This document shows positions 11,564-20,815 of a stretch of 64,000 nucleotides of DNA, piece by piece; within the stretch, counting starts at the first letter, position 1, and the number at the start of each line of letters is the position of its first letter. Location: assembly GCA_023213315.1 (NCBI GenBank), contig JAKCPI010002722.1, forward strand, positions 310,001-374,000, written 5' to 3'. The notes under the pieces were generated by a model, which was not told the origin of the DNA, searched no databases, and worked only from the letters and a program-made list of their open reading frames with translations. This DNA is from Euborellia annulipes. Lineage: Eukaryota > Arthropoda > Insecta > Dermaptera > Anisolabididae. A program made the position numbers and the translations under genes.

Positions 11564-11609
11564 GTAAAATAAAAATAATTCGTTTAATAATTAATTAAAA
11601 AGAAACTAA
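11564..11609 (+). other. start of putative intron 1
   Basis: Begins GTAAAATAAA directly after the exon. Because no compatible phase-0 acceptor exon was recognised, the intron may extend across much of the window. Confidence 0.4.
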
Positions 11610-11776
11610 TAATAGAGAATTGGAGATATCAGCCAAATTGGGATTATCTAGGTTAATAAAACTCCCAGAATAAGACGTTTCGGCCTGAATTTATTTGGCC
11701 ATCTTCAGTTATTGGGAATTATACACATAATGCAAGTGCACATGTGAATTTGGCAGATATCTCCAATTCTCGATTA
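11610..11776 (-). mobile_element. small TIR element carrying a hammerhead ribozyme motif
   Basis: Arms of about 30 bp (TAAT[A/C]GAGAATTGGAGATAT at 11610 and its complement ending 11776) enclose a hammerhead motif on the minus strand. There is no open frame. Similar palindromic hammerhead-bearing elements occur throughout the window. It lies about 50 bp into the putative first intron. Confidence 0.7.
11669..11713 (-). ncRNA. hammerhead ribozyme motif (type I, minimal stem III)
   Basis: Minus-strand order: AATAA (stem I), CTGAAGA (canonical CUGANGA core), T, GGCC...GGCC (stem II, 4 GC pairs), GAAA core, CG then UC (minimal stem III and cleavage site), TTATT (stem I partner, 5 perfect pairs with AATAA). 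All invariant core positions are present. Hammerheads of this narrow type are known in Penelope-like elements and retrozymes. Self-cleavage is predicted, not shown. Confidence 0.75.
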
Positions 11777-11811
11777 TAATCACATCACAGTCACAACTTA
11801 AAAAGAAACGG

Positions 11812-11935
11812 CGAATGCCGTGCTGTGGTCTAGTGATAAGGGCACCCCGAATACAAATTGGTGGATCCGTGGTTCAACTCCCGGCGGCACATCCTTACTT
11901 TTTGCGTGTATTTGAATTAATAAATATTGGAATTA
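11812..11935 (+). mobile_element. tRNA-derived SINE, family S3
   Basis: tRNA-like head with A box TGGTCTAGTGATAAGG and B box GTGGTTCAACTCCC, followed by a short tail TTTGAATTAATAAATATT. A close copy is at 44018-44130. Fold quality of the anticodon and acceptor arms is poor and a shared non-tRNA tail follows, so this is a SINE, not a tRNA gene. Confidence 0.75.
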
Positions 11936-13520
11936 TAAGAAGAAACGATAAAAATTTTTATCCAAAATTAAATCAATATCCCATTAATATATTTAATAAT
12001 AATCAATTAAATACGAGGGGTTCCCGGTCATTTGAAGTTTCCAGCACCGTTCTTGAGAAGTTTTTCTCTAACTAATTAAGTTATAAGCAAATTTTAAATA
12101 TAATATAAAAAACTTTTTGCTAAAGTTTAGGCCATCGCGATTAGTGAGAAATAATTAAGTCCTATCAAAATTTCCTACAAATTTGGACAAGAAAAAATAT
12201 TTAAATTTTTAATAGTTGAGCGTTTTGTTTCTTTACTTCCTGGCATTAATTTATATTAATAAAATAGTCAAAGATTAGAAATATTTAGTTAGTTTATGAC
12301 CTTTGTGTTCAAACATTAATAAATGATTTATCTATGAATTTATAATATTCGGCGTTGACTAAAATATTTTGAAAGTGGTAGAGCAGATAAAATATAAAAT
12401 ATGATATAATATAAAATTTATAAAATATCATTATTGGAATAATAAAGATAAGTTTAATTTAAATAATATTTAAATGGGGAAAATAAATTTCACTATACGG
12501 AAGTGCATCTTATCTCCCCCCCCCCCCTCCCTTTTACATTCCGCTTTTATATTGATTTTAAGATAATTTTATATCGTGTATTTATTTTTTCAATTGCTTA
12601 GCACAATTTTAAATTTTTTTTGAGTAGAGTTTGCCTCTTTACTTTTTACTTGTCAGAATATTTATTTTAACAGTGTACATAAAAGAACGAGTAAGTAAAT
12701 ATCAAAAGAGAATTTAATACTTAATTCATAAAAATAAATATAGACCCCCGGAAGTTATTTTATTAAATTTAGCAAATATTTTTTTTCTCTTTCTATACGA
12801 ATTTAAATTTCATTCTATAAATAAAACTTGGAAAGAAAATTAAAATTTAGTGTGATTATATTTTATAATTAAAATATTCATATTATGTTTAGGGAAAGGT
12901 GGGAGAGCATAAGTAAATTAAAATTTTTTAAATATACAGCGAGAAGAAAGAGATGTAAAAAATAAAAACAGCTTCATGGGACCCCCGAGAGCAAGTTACG
13001 AGCAAAGTTTAATTATTATTAAGATGCCTTCGCACATGTTGGATAAATAAACCAAGTAAGAGTAATCTAAATGAAAATAAATTTCATAATCTTAAAAAAA
13101 ATTTAAATTTTTTCTCAATAAAAACTAAAAGCTTGCCATAAAAAGTGAGACCACCTCATTGCAATATTTAAATAAAATTATATTTTAAATAGAAATAAAT
13201 TGCCACCTTTAGAGACATCTTGTTATTTTTGATGGGCTTCATTAAAGATGAAATCTCATCTTTTTATCAAATCATAAACTAAAATTAAAAAAAAAGTTTT
13301 TCTTCTAATTATGTAACAGAGGATGTTTCTTTTTCTCTCCCCACTGGAATTTTTTTTTTGGGGGGGGGGAAGTTCATAAATATAAACGAAAATGTGCATT
13401 TTCATGGTGTTATTTCAAGAATGAGGGGAGACGCTCTTTAAAATAAGTAAAGAATGAATGATTCCACAAATATAACAGGAATTTATTATTCATCAATAGG
13501 CTTTTAGTATTTATTTATTT
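11936..13520. other. AT-rich non-coding DNA
   Basis: No exon or paired terminal repeats recognised. Contains a C-run (about 12517-12528) and a G-run (about 13360-13369). Confidence 0.45.
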
Positions 13521-13619
13521 TTTTCTTTTTTAAGGTCTTTTTCGTCATCGAAGACCCCGTCCCTATTTATTTAAATTGATTTGTAGCATAGTATTTATCT
13601 TGTAAAATTATGTATATAT

Positions 13620-13803
13620 GTTTTTTTTAATTTCAATTAAGGTCTTTTTCGGCATCGAAAGCCATATAGTCCCCGTCTCTATTTATTTCAATTGGATTGA
13701 CTACCAATTCAATTTTAATTAATTTTTGCCTCATGAGACGGGATGCGGACCCTTGACCCCAGCACAAGAGGCAGATACTCTACTGGCTCAAGGGCTTCTT
13801 GAA
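13620..13803 (-). mobile_element. tRNA-derived SINE, family S2
   Basis: On the minus strand a tRNA-like head (GAGCCAGTAGAGTATCTGCC as A box, GGTCAAGGGTCCGC as a weak B box) leads into a body containing GGCATCGAAAGCC and a TATTTATTT tract. A fragment of the same body precedes it at about 13530-13570. Confidence 0.6.
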
Positions 13804-14021
13804 AAATTAATTAATAAATACTAAATATAAGATTTATTTTAATCTAAAACCGATATAAAAAAAGAAAAACAAAAAGATTAAAAAAATGAGAATAAAAATT
13901 TGGAGAAACAAATCTAATATTAAAAAAAGTCTGGTGGTCGCACAGCACACATCAAACTACATAGTAAATAAAACAATTAAAAAACTGGATTTTAAGTTTC
14001 TAAGTTGAAGCATATTTTTCC

Positions 14022-14216
14022 CTACCCCTTGGGCCATAGCACCGTAGTAGAACACTCATCTCCTGTGCTAGAGATCATGGGTTCGCTTCCAAGATATGAA
14101 AAATTTTCTAAATTACATTGGGTTCTAATTGATTTAGAATAATAGCGATGGGCTCTAAATGTCCTCAGGTGCCGAAATACAAAAAAAAAATTTTCCTCCG
14201 CCACATTTTGTAACAA
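14022..14216 (+). mobile_element. tRNA-derived SINE-like element
   Basis: A tRNA-like segment GGGCCATAGCACCGTAGTAG (A-box region) and B box ATGGGTTCGCTTCC lie about 40 bp apart, followed by non-tRNA sequence sharing the phrase CTCAGGTGCCGAAATA with SINE bodies. The reverse-strand open frame over it is a shadow. Confidence 0.5.
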
Positions 14217-15588
14217 TCCTAACTAATTTGAATTAAATGATATATTATGCATACATCTAATTTTACTTACTTAAATGACTTTATGTATATAATATCTAAG
14301 ATATGTTAAATGATAATTATAATAAATTATTCATGATTATAATTCATGTTTGTTTTATAAGAAAAAATTTTAAGTAATATTTAACGCCATATATCTTTAT
14401 TGGAATTTACTTACTAATTATACATTCGAATATCTTTTTGAATTGGTCGATGTAAATTTCATTTTTTCATAAATATAAATCAGCAATGAATAAAAAGAAT
14501 TCATTCATGATTTCCATTCGAAATGTTAATTTGAATAAGTTTTATAGTGAACTATCCTATTAAGATAAATATTTAAGATTTATAATCTGAATTAAGATCT
14601 AAAGGGTTCGCTTTTTTAATATTGTCTTGTTTTGAATATAAAATACTCATTTTCTTTTGACAACAAGAGAAGAGAAACGAATAGGAAGTTATAACTCAAA
14701 AGTGGGCTCAGGTTCACACAGGGCAATATAAATAGATTTATAATAATTGAATTGGTGACATGTGTGTGAATAAATTTTTTTTTTTTTTTTTGAAAAACAT
14801 GAATGGTTCGAGAGGGTTTTTGTTTATGAATGGATTTGACCGAGTACGATACGGGACTGCGTGTGGCCGGCGAGGGAGAAGGAGGGTTCTTCGTTTTTCG
14901 TGCTACCTGTCTTCACAAGGATCAAAAGCTACCTCTACCCTCTAGAGATGAAATCGCTCTCGCTTAACATGATGCTTATCTCTCTATTGGAGGCTCTTGG
15001 ATACGATCCTCGACCACACACACCTGTTGTGGTTTTCATGCGTATGCATCGATATTAATTGGCAATTAATTTTTGGAATCGAAATCGACCGAGACCAAGG
15101 TCAGTCAGGGCAGACTAGTCGACTCTGAATTACTCATTGGAATTTATTTGCTGCTGAAACCTTTATGATTATTAAATAAAATTTGTTAAGAAATATAACA
15201 GCCTTTTTCATCTGAGTGACCCATCCTGAAGTAAGACTCTGCTTGGAATTGCTCGTTGACAAAGATCTTAGTGGCTGTTGCTCTGTTCTTTTTCCCAGGT
15301 CCACCGGCTTTTTTTCATATTAAATAACCGCAGAATTATATTTTGAACTCATCTGAACCAGGCTCACTGCCCAGTCATGGGTAGTAAATAATTCAAGGTT
15401 ATATAAATAATTAGCATTATCAGAAAATTCAAATCTCTCATTAATTTAGCAGATGGTTAATTAAAATCGACAACGATATTGAAACATTTTCTCGTTCTTT
15501 TAGTCGCTTCTTATTGATTGTCACTAAATCTCTTTTTTTTTTGGAATGAGTGCATAAGATCCTAAGACCTCTTAATACATTTTCTTTT
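14217..15588. other. mostly single-copy non-coding DNA
   Basis: 14810-15140 is GC-richer and has no match to the window's repeats, but it shows no exon with both splice borders and no conserved protein. It could be regulatory sequence; nothing in it proves that. Confidence 0.4.
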
Positions 15589-15725
15589 TTTATTTAAGAA
15601 AATTTTAGGCATCTGAGGCCATTAGACTTATTTAATTCGATTGGTAGTCAATTAAATTGAGATAAATTTTTGAAACTTGAGAAGTGAACCCAGATCCCCA
15701 GCACGTGAAACTATTACTAGTCAAT
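15589..15725 (-). mobile_element. SINE S2 copy
   Basis: Minus-strand head GATTGACTAGTAATAGTTTC with B-box-like ATCTGGGTTCACTTC, then the S2 body with AATGGCCTCAGATGCC. Its head abuts the foldback element that follows. Confidence 0.55.
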
Positions 15726-16064
15726 CCGAGTAAAAATGATTAAAAATGCTCAAGGGATCCACATGCCCACAGCAGGTCTGTCTGCATAGTGAACCTTTAG
15801 GGACACACAGGAATATACACGCCCACACCAGGGACACACAGGGATACACACGCCCATACCAGGGACACAGGGATACACACTCCCGCACCAGGAACACACA
15901 GGGATACACATGCCCGCACCAGGGACACACATTTTTTTCTGGTCATTTTCAATCTACCGTGTGTGTGCCTGGTGTGGACGTGTATATCCCTGTGTGTCCC
16001 TACGCTATGCAGACCTGCTGCTGGCGTGTGGATACCTCGATCATTTTTAATCATTTTTACTCGG
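15726..16064. mobile_element. foldback-like element with a minisatellite core
   Basis: Inverted arms of about 75-100 bp start CCGAGTAAAAATGATTAAAA at both outer edges and continue with matching GGTCTGCATAG segments. Between the left arm and the centre are four or more copies of a roughly 31-bp unit (GGGACACACAGGGATACACA...CACCA, 15801-15930); one diverged unit lies in the right arm in inverted orientation. Open frames here are repeat translations, not genes. Confidence 0.75.
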
Positions 16065-17428
16065 GAATAATTGCATTTACTAATGTTAACAGTAAAAGCT
16101 TGAAAAAAAAAATATGGTTATGTTTTGATTAATGAGTGTGTTGTTATATTTGCGACTCTTCACGGCCCCCCTGCGGATAATCTATAGCATAGGGGGCCGC
16201 GACCCACTAATCCCTGGTCTAGACAAGGGGTCGAAACGTATTATATTATTATACGAATATATTTAAGAAAATTTGAGAATACATATAGCTTCTTAACAAA
16301 AATAAAAAATCCGACTCTTAATAGGATAGAGTGGGGTAATGATAGCTAGCAGCTTTAATTTACTTTGATTACGCTTTTATAAATTGATTTCGAGATGGCC
16401 CATCTGTCTACTCTTTTGAAGAATATTGATAGCTCTAAATTACCAAAAAGAAAAAATATCTCCCAACGATTCCAAATATGAATTTAATTAGATAATATTT
16501 CTTTTAATTATTTCGAAGATACTTTCATCCGGCAGATATGAGTTAGGACAATACAAATTTTTTTTTATAGCCGAGTTATATTTGGAATAATTAACTCTCA
16601 CACCTTTAAGATTAATTTTATTTATTTCAAACTAAAAAAATTTCAAGAGGGAAACATTCTTAATTATTAATATTAAATTCGTTGCTGAATTTTTCTCATT
16701 AAGAAAATTACATTTTAATAAAAATAAATTTGTTTATTAAGATAGCCTGAAGGTAGTTATTATATTCATGTTTTTAACTAGATACTCTTTTATTTTGTTA
16801 TAACGGAAATAGCTCATCTCGTGAATATGTTTATTCCTACGTTTCCTTGTGCAGGTTTCAAATTATTTTTGAACACCAATACCTTTTTAATTCTAAAAAC
16901 TTGATTCAAGTTTCTTTTTTTCTTTTTTGATATATAATCAAGAGATTTCTAAGAAAATCAGCTTCAGCTCTGGCGCCTTGCAGTGTCAGCTTTCAAAGCA
17001 AGTCGCATACTTCAGCTAATTTTTTTATAAACCTACTCTTTGTGGGAGAAATTTAATTTAATATTTAATATAGAATGGATTAATTCATTTCCTTTCTCAG
17101 TACTTGCGTTGAAATATTAATTATGCTTATTTTTATATTTTTTTAAAACTAAAGTGTCAAATTAAAGACGATCTCAGTAGCTAGAGTAGTTAGCCTTTAA
17201 TTTTGTCGCTTTGTACAAATGACAAAATTTTTGACGTTACAACGTCTTACAATGCATGTTCAAGAGATCGGTAGGGTGGCATGTAAGAAAAATCGGATAA
17301 AAACACATGGACAATTTGCTCGTTATCTGCTCGAATAACTCCTCAGTCTTAAGAGGTATAATTATTTTGAATATACTGTTAGAAAGAAGGGTTCTTCAGC
17401 TAAAGATTTCACCATTTATTTTTTCTTA
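16065..17428. other. AT-rich non-coding DNA
   Basis: No exon, terminal repeat pair or RNA gene recognised. 16960-17020 is slightly GC-richer. Confidence 0.45.
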
Positions 17429-17539
17429 TCGTTGAGGTTAAGTGATGCCAAGCGCGGCGAAAGCTCGGGATTGGTGACCCCGAGCAATCAGCGTGTGGAA
17501 CGCCCCCCCCAGTTGCCATCGGTACAATGTATATTAAAA

Positions 17540-17726
17540 TCTTATATAATAATTGCGGTGTGTCCGTCTGTCCGTCCGTCTGTCTGTCCGTCTGTCACGC
17601 TCTGTTTGACCAACTTCCCGTTGGAATTTTGAAACGAAATTTTGCAGTTTTATAGAGGACGTTATGGAGGGTCCAGGGGGCGTAGCCTCCGGCTAGACGC
17701 GAAGCCCGCCGAGGGGCGGGCGGCAG
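17540..17726 (+). mobile_element. Helitron, short non-autonomous copy 1
   Basis: Starts TC after an A (5' end TCTTATATAATAATTGCGG), has a GTCCGTCTGTC tract, and ends in a GC hairpin (GCCCGCC...GGCGGGC) followed by CGGCAG|T. The expected CTAG end seems to have lost one T. It is inserted in the 5S-derived SINE. Compared with copy 2 it lacks most of the body. Confidence 0.65.
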
Positions 17727-18489
17727 TCTATATATATTATATATATAATTCGCTAATGTCCGTCTGTCACGCTCTATTTAGGTAACTTCCTGTTGAAATT
17801 TTGAAATGAAATTTTATATGCATAAAGATGACCTTCTACGGATTACAGGAAAATTATTTTCATCCCGAAATTTCTATAACTTTTTGAGTTATTAATTCTT
17901 AAAGTTACGATTTCTCCCATAGCAAATGTATAGAGAAATATTTAGGTATTCTTTTCATTTGTGTATTCCATGAATGTAAACAAATCCTCAAGCAGGCACT
18001 GAATAGGAATGGAATAATAATAATTTTCTTTTCGCCCACGGGGCTTGGAGTAGTTGGTAGCGTGCCTACCTTCTATACCGAACGTCTCAGGTTCGGACCC
18101 CAGCACACACACACACACACACACTATCTCACACATTCACTAGTGGCCCTTGGGCGTTTCCGCCTATCTCCACCCAGGTGGACCCCAGGCAGTCCGATGA
18201 TTTTATTTAAGGCATTTAGATACCAAATGGCTTAAATAAGAATGCCTGGACCCCCAATAGATATATTATACAAATAACGGATATCGTTTAAAGTCTTATA
18301 TGGCCTAAGTTGCCGAAAAGACTGGGTAAATGAGTGTGTGAATGTGAGTGTGAATGAGAAAAAAGTGTGAATGTTTAAAAATTAAAAGAAGATTTTCTTT
18401 TCATAATTGGCAAGGGTCCGCCGCAGGAGGCCCCGAGCCAGCTGGAGGGGCTAGGCGCGAAGCCCGCCGAAGGCGGGCGGCGCGGCTAG
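17727..18489 (+). mobile_element. Helitron, non-autonomous copy 2
   Basis: 5' end TCTATATATATTATATAT, then CGCTAATGTCCGTCTGTCAC, a conserved body, and a 3' hairpin GCCCGCCGAAGGCGGGC followed by GGCGCGGCTAG|T: the Helitron 3' signature (hairpin then CTRR, insertion before T). It directly follows copy 1. An S1 SINE is nested at 18034-18391. No Rep/helicase coding is visible. Confidence 0.8.
18034..18391 (+). mobile_element. tRNA-derived SINE S1 inside the Helitron
   Basis: Flanked by a perfect 11-bp TSD ATTTTCTTTTC (18023-18033, 18392-18402). The head has B box GGTTCGGACCCC, then a (CA)n expansion, then the S1 body and the GAAAAAAGTGTGAATGTTT tail. TSD length and A-rich tail point to LINE-mediated retroposition. 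Confidence 0.9.
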
Positions 18490-18549
18490 TTTATATAATA
18501 AATAAATAACCCCTAAATGGCCTCTGTAGCGGAAAAGGGTTCAAAAAAA

Positions 18550-19911
18550 TTTTTTTCTTATTATTTCATTTTACCGCATGAGAGCGCTCGGCGGGAAATT
18601 CTTGAATTCTTCTTCTTTGAAGGTTTAAACCAATATATTAATAGATTCCGATTGGCTATCAGATCAGACTAAATGTGATGTCAATTTGTGCAGAAAGAAA
18701 AACTCTAATTCAATTTTTTTCTCGGAAAAACCTCATTTTTTATGCAAAAAATCTGATGTGACTGTCGCTCTTCTAATATAATAAATACATTTTAATGAAT
18801 AAAATCATACTTTCTCATGTCAAAAATAAAAACTCCTTTAAGACACTTAAATTAATGTGATCAATCGTTGTCTTCGATTAATTGCGAAGAATAAAAAAAT
18901 AGATTTACAAATCAAGATGTTAAATGATGATTGATAGATCAATCTTCGAATCGCTTTGCAATTTGAATCGAGGAACCTTAATTGGATCTAGAATTAATAG
19001 ATCCTGTTCTGCCCTTGGATATTTCAGATGGCATTAAATAGATATGGCGTGAGAAGGCTCAACTCTCACTCATATTTCATTATTATTTTTGATTACGGAA
19101 ATAAGGAAAAAAAAATAAATCATTCATATGTATTCTCCATCTTTGTTCGATCCCATTCCACCTGCAAATTGATCGAAAACCCAGCGGGAAATCATCATCT
19201 AGAAGTAAATGATCTTGTAGTGTTTTTTTTTTTTTGTGGTCTCTGATTCATGAAATCATATTCTGAAAAAGTGGAACAATAACAATGCGAAGAAAGGTCT
19301 TACACGTGTCTTCTGACAGGTGCAGATGCTATTCAACACCTCATCTATTTTTTTTTTTGTCCTTTATACTCTTTCTCATTTCTTTAAATATAACCATTTC
19401 GCGTGACTAAAGAAAGAAAAAATAAGGTATACATACTGACTTGACATTTTTTTTAAAAGACTACTTAGGAAATTTAAATTAAATCTATTTCAGAGATTAT
19501 TTTTTGTTGATTTATATATAAAATTGAAGTTTTTAATTTCATCACAGTTCTAATTGTGTAAAATTGTGTAATTTAATTTGCACTAAATTTCAAACGATTT
19601 GAACAAGAGGATGCTGAGAAAATCCTCATTCCTCGTCCTGGCTGCCCACATCAATAGACTAGACAATTTCCAGCCAAAGAAAATAGATCCTCAATAAATA
19701 TTGATAATTCCTTCTTTTTACCGCCCCATACGGACCAACTAAATTCAAATTGTCCTATCTTCTCACCGAGGTCTTTAAATAAATATCTATTCGATATTTA
19801 TTATATTCAAGAGATAGAACTTATTTATTACCCCAAACTTATTGATAATTTTAAGATTTTTGAAGTAAACGAAACGAAGTATGCTGGGTCAACAGTATTA
19901 AGGTTATGGAG
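18550..19911. other. AT-rich non-coding DNA
   Basis: No exon or element ends recognised, apart from a relic of the family A end (AAAATCTGATGTGACTGTCG, about 18747). Confidence 0.45.
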
Positions 19912-20020
19912 AAGGTTATGGAGAAAAAAAAACAGCGAATGCTTTCCACGTTAAAACAATTTATTCGCAAATTGTTTTAACGTGGAAAGCATTCGCTGTT
20001 TTTTCTTTCTCCATAACCTT
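19912..20020. repeat. near-perfect inverted repeat (hairpin), arms ~50 bp
   Basis: Left arm from AAGGTTATGGAG through GCGAATGCTTTCCACG is mirrored by the right arm ending CCATAACCTT, with a loop of only a few bases. AAGGTTATGGAGA also repeats directly just before the left arm. A MITE-like hairpin abutting a family A copy. Confidence 0.85.
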
Positions 20021-20025
20021 TTAAG

Positions 20026-20295
20026 ATTTTTACTTTCTCTTAAATATATAGAGAGAGAAAGTATTGCGATCATGTCAAAAATTCGATGTCGTCATTTTGA
20101 TGGATATGCATGTTTTGAGGTCCCCTGAGTCCAAAAAAGTGGGTCCCACAAATTGGTCTGTTTCTGTCTGTGTGTAACGATTTTTAGCATGAAAGAATTG
20201 AGCTACCGGATTGAAATTTTATATTTAAGTTAGGTAATCTCCCGGACACTCAAAATAAGCTTTTGAACAAAATCGACCTAAAAAGTACTATTATG
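20026..20295 (-). mobile_element. family A element, truncated
   Basis: Contains the terminal AT hairpin (CTTTCTCTTAAATATATAGAGAGAGAAAG), the TCAAAAATTCGATGTCG segment and the GTCTGTTTCTGTCTGTGTG tract. The far hairpin end is missing. Confidence 0.8.
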
Positions 20296-20459
20296 TAAAT
20301 AAATAACCTAAATGGCCTCTGTGAGTTTTTTTTTTTAATATTAATAAAAAAAAATATTTCTCTTATATTCTAAAATATCTATTCTATCTATCTAAAATAT
20401 CCTATTGTGTAAAATATCTAGTCTTGGTGTGTTAATGTCAGTGTGAATGAGAAAAAATA

Positions 20460-20815
20460 TGGGGAATTACTTCCCAGTGACTTTCTCGTATATTCTTTTG
20501 GAATTACGTTTGGATGTGTGTGTGTGTGTGAACACGATGGCTTAAAAACCAAAGCAGCTAGATCTATGAAATTTGGTATATGCTCCTTACACTAAAATTG
20601 TAGATTTCTATCAACTTTTGGAGTAAATACGTCACTTGGAAGTAGTACTTTACTTAAAAAGTTTTTTCAAAAAATTTTGAAATTTTCAATTTTTTTGTAA
20701 TATTATGATATATTACTCTATTTTAAAAAGTTTTTATTCTCTAACATTTTTTCTAAAACTAAAAAGAGTGAATGTTTTTGTTAAAAAAAGAAAAAAAAAT
20801 CTCCCCCTGGACACG
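20460..20815 (+). mobile_element. family B element (relative of family A)
   Basis: Shares GTGTGAACACGATGGCTTAA, GCAGCTAGATC..ATGAAATTTGG and AAATACGTCACTTGGA with 60260-60715, and its first part with 61995-62070 in reverse. It has the same layout as family A (microsatellite after a conserved block), so probably the same type of element. Ends not defined. Confidence 0.6.

Larger units (their letters stand above)
17429..18549 (+). mobile_element. 5S-rRNA-derived SINE, split by Helitrons
   Basis: 17431-17505 resembles the 3' half of 5S rRNA: GAGGTTAAGTGATGCC matches the 5S A-box region and AGCTCGGGATTGGTGACCCC the C-box region, the internal Pol III promoter. The body continues to about 17539 and resumes at 18490 with CCCCTAAATGGCCTCTGTAGC and an A-rich end at about 18549. 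A reverse copy at about 42740-42885 has the same head and tail without the interruption. The first part of 5S is missing, so it is a SINE3-type element, not a rRNA gene. Confidence 0.65.

Noticed and set aside
15801..15930. Possible CRISPR-like array
   Set aside because: Units are contiguous with no unique spacers, in a eukaryotic foldback element.
15746..16132. 128-codon open frame rich in His/Thr repeats
   Set aside because: Translation of the minisatellite and foldback arms.
17431..17505. 5S rRNA gene
   Set aside because: Only the 3' half of 5S is recognisable and it is joined to a SINE body present elsewhere.
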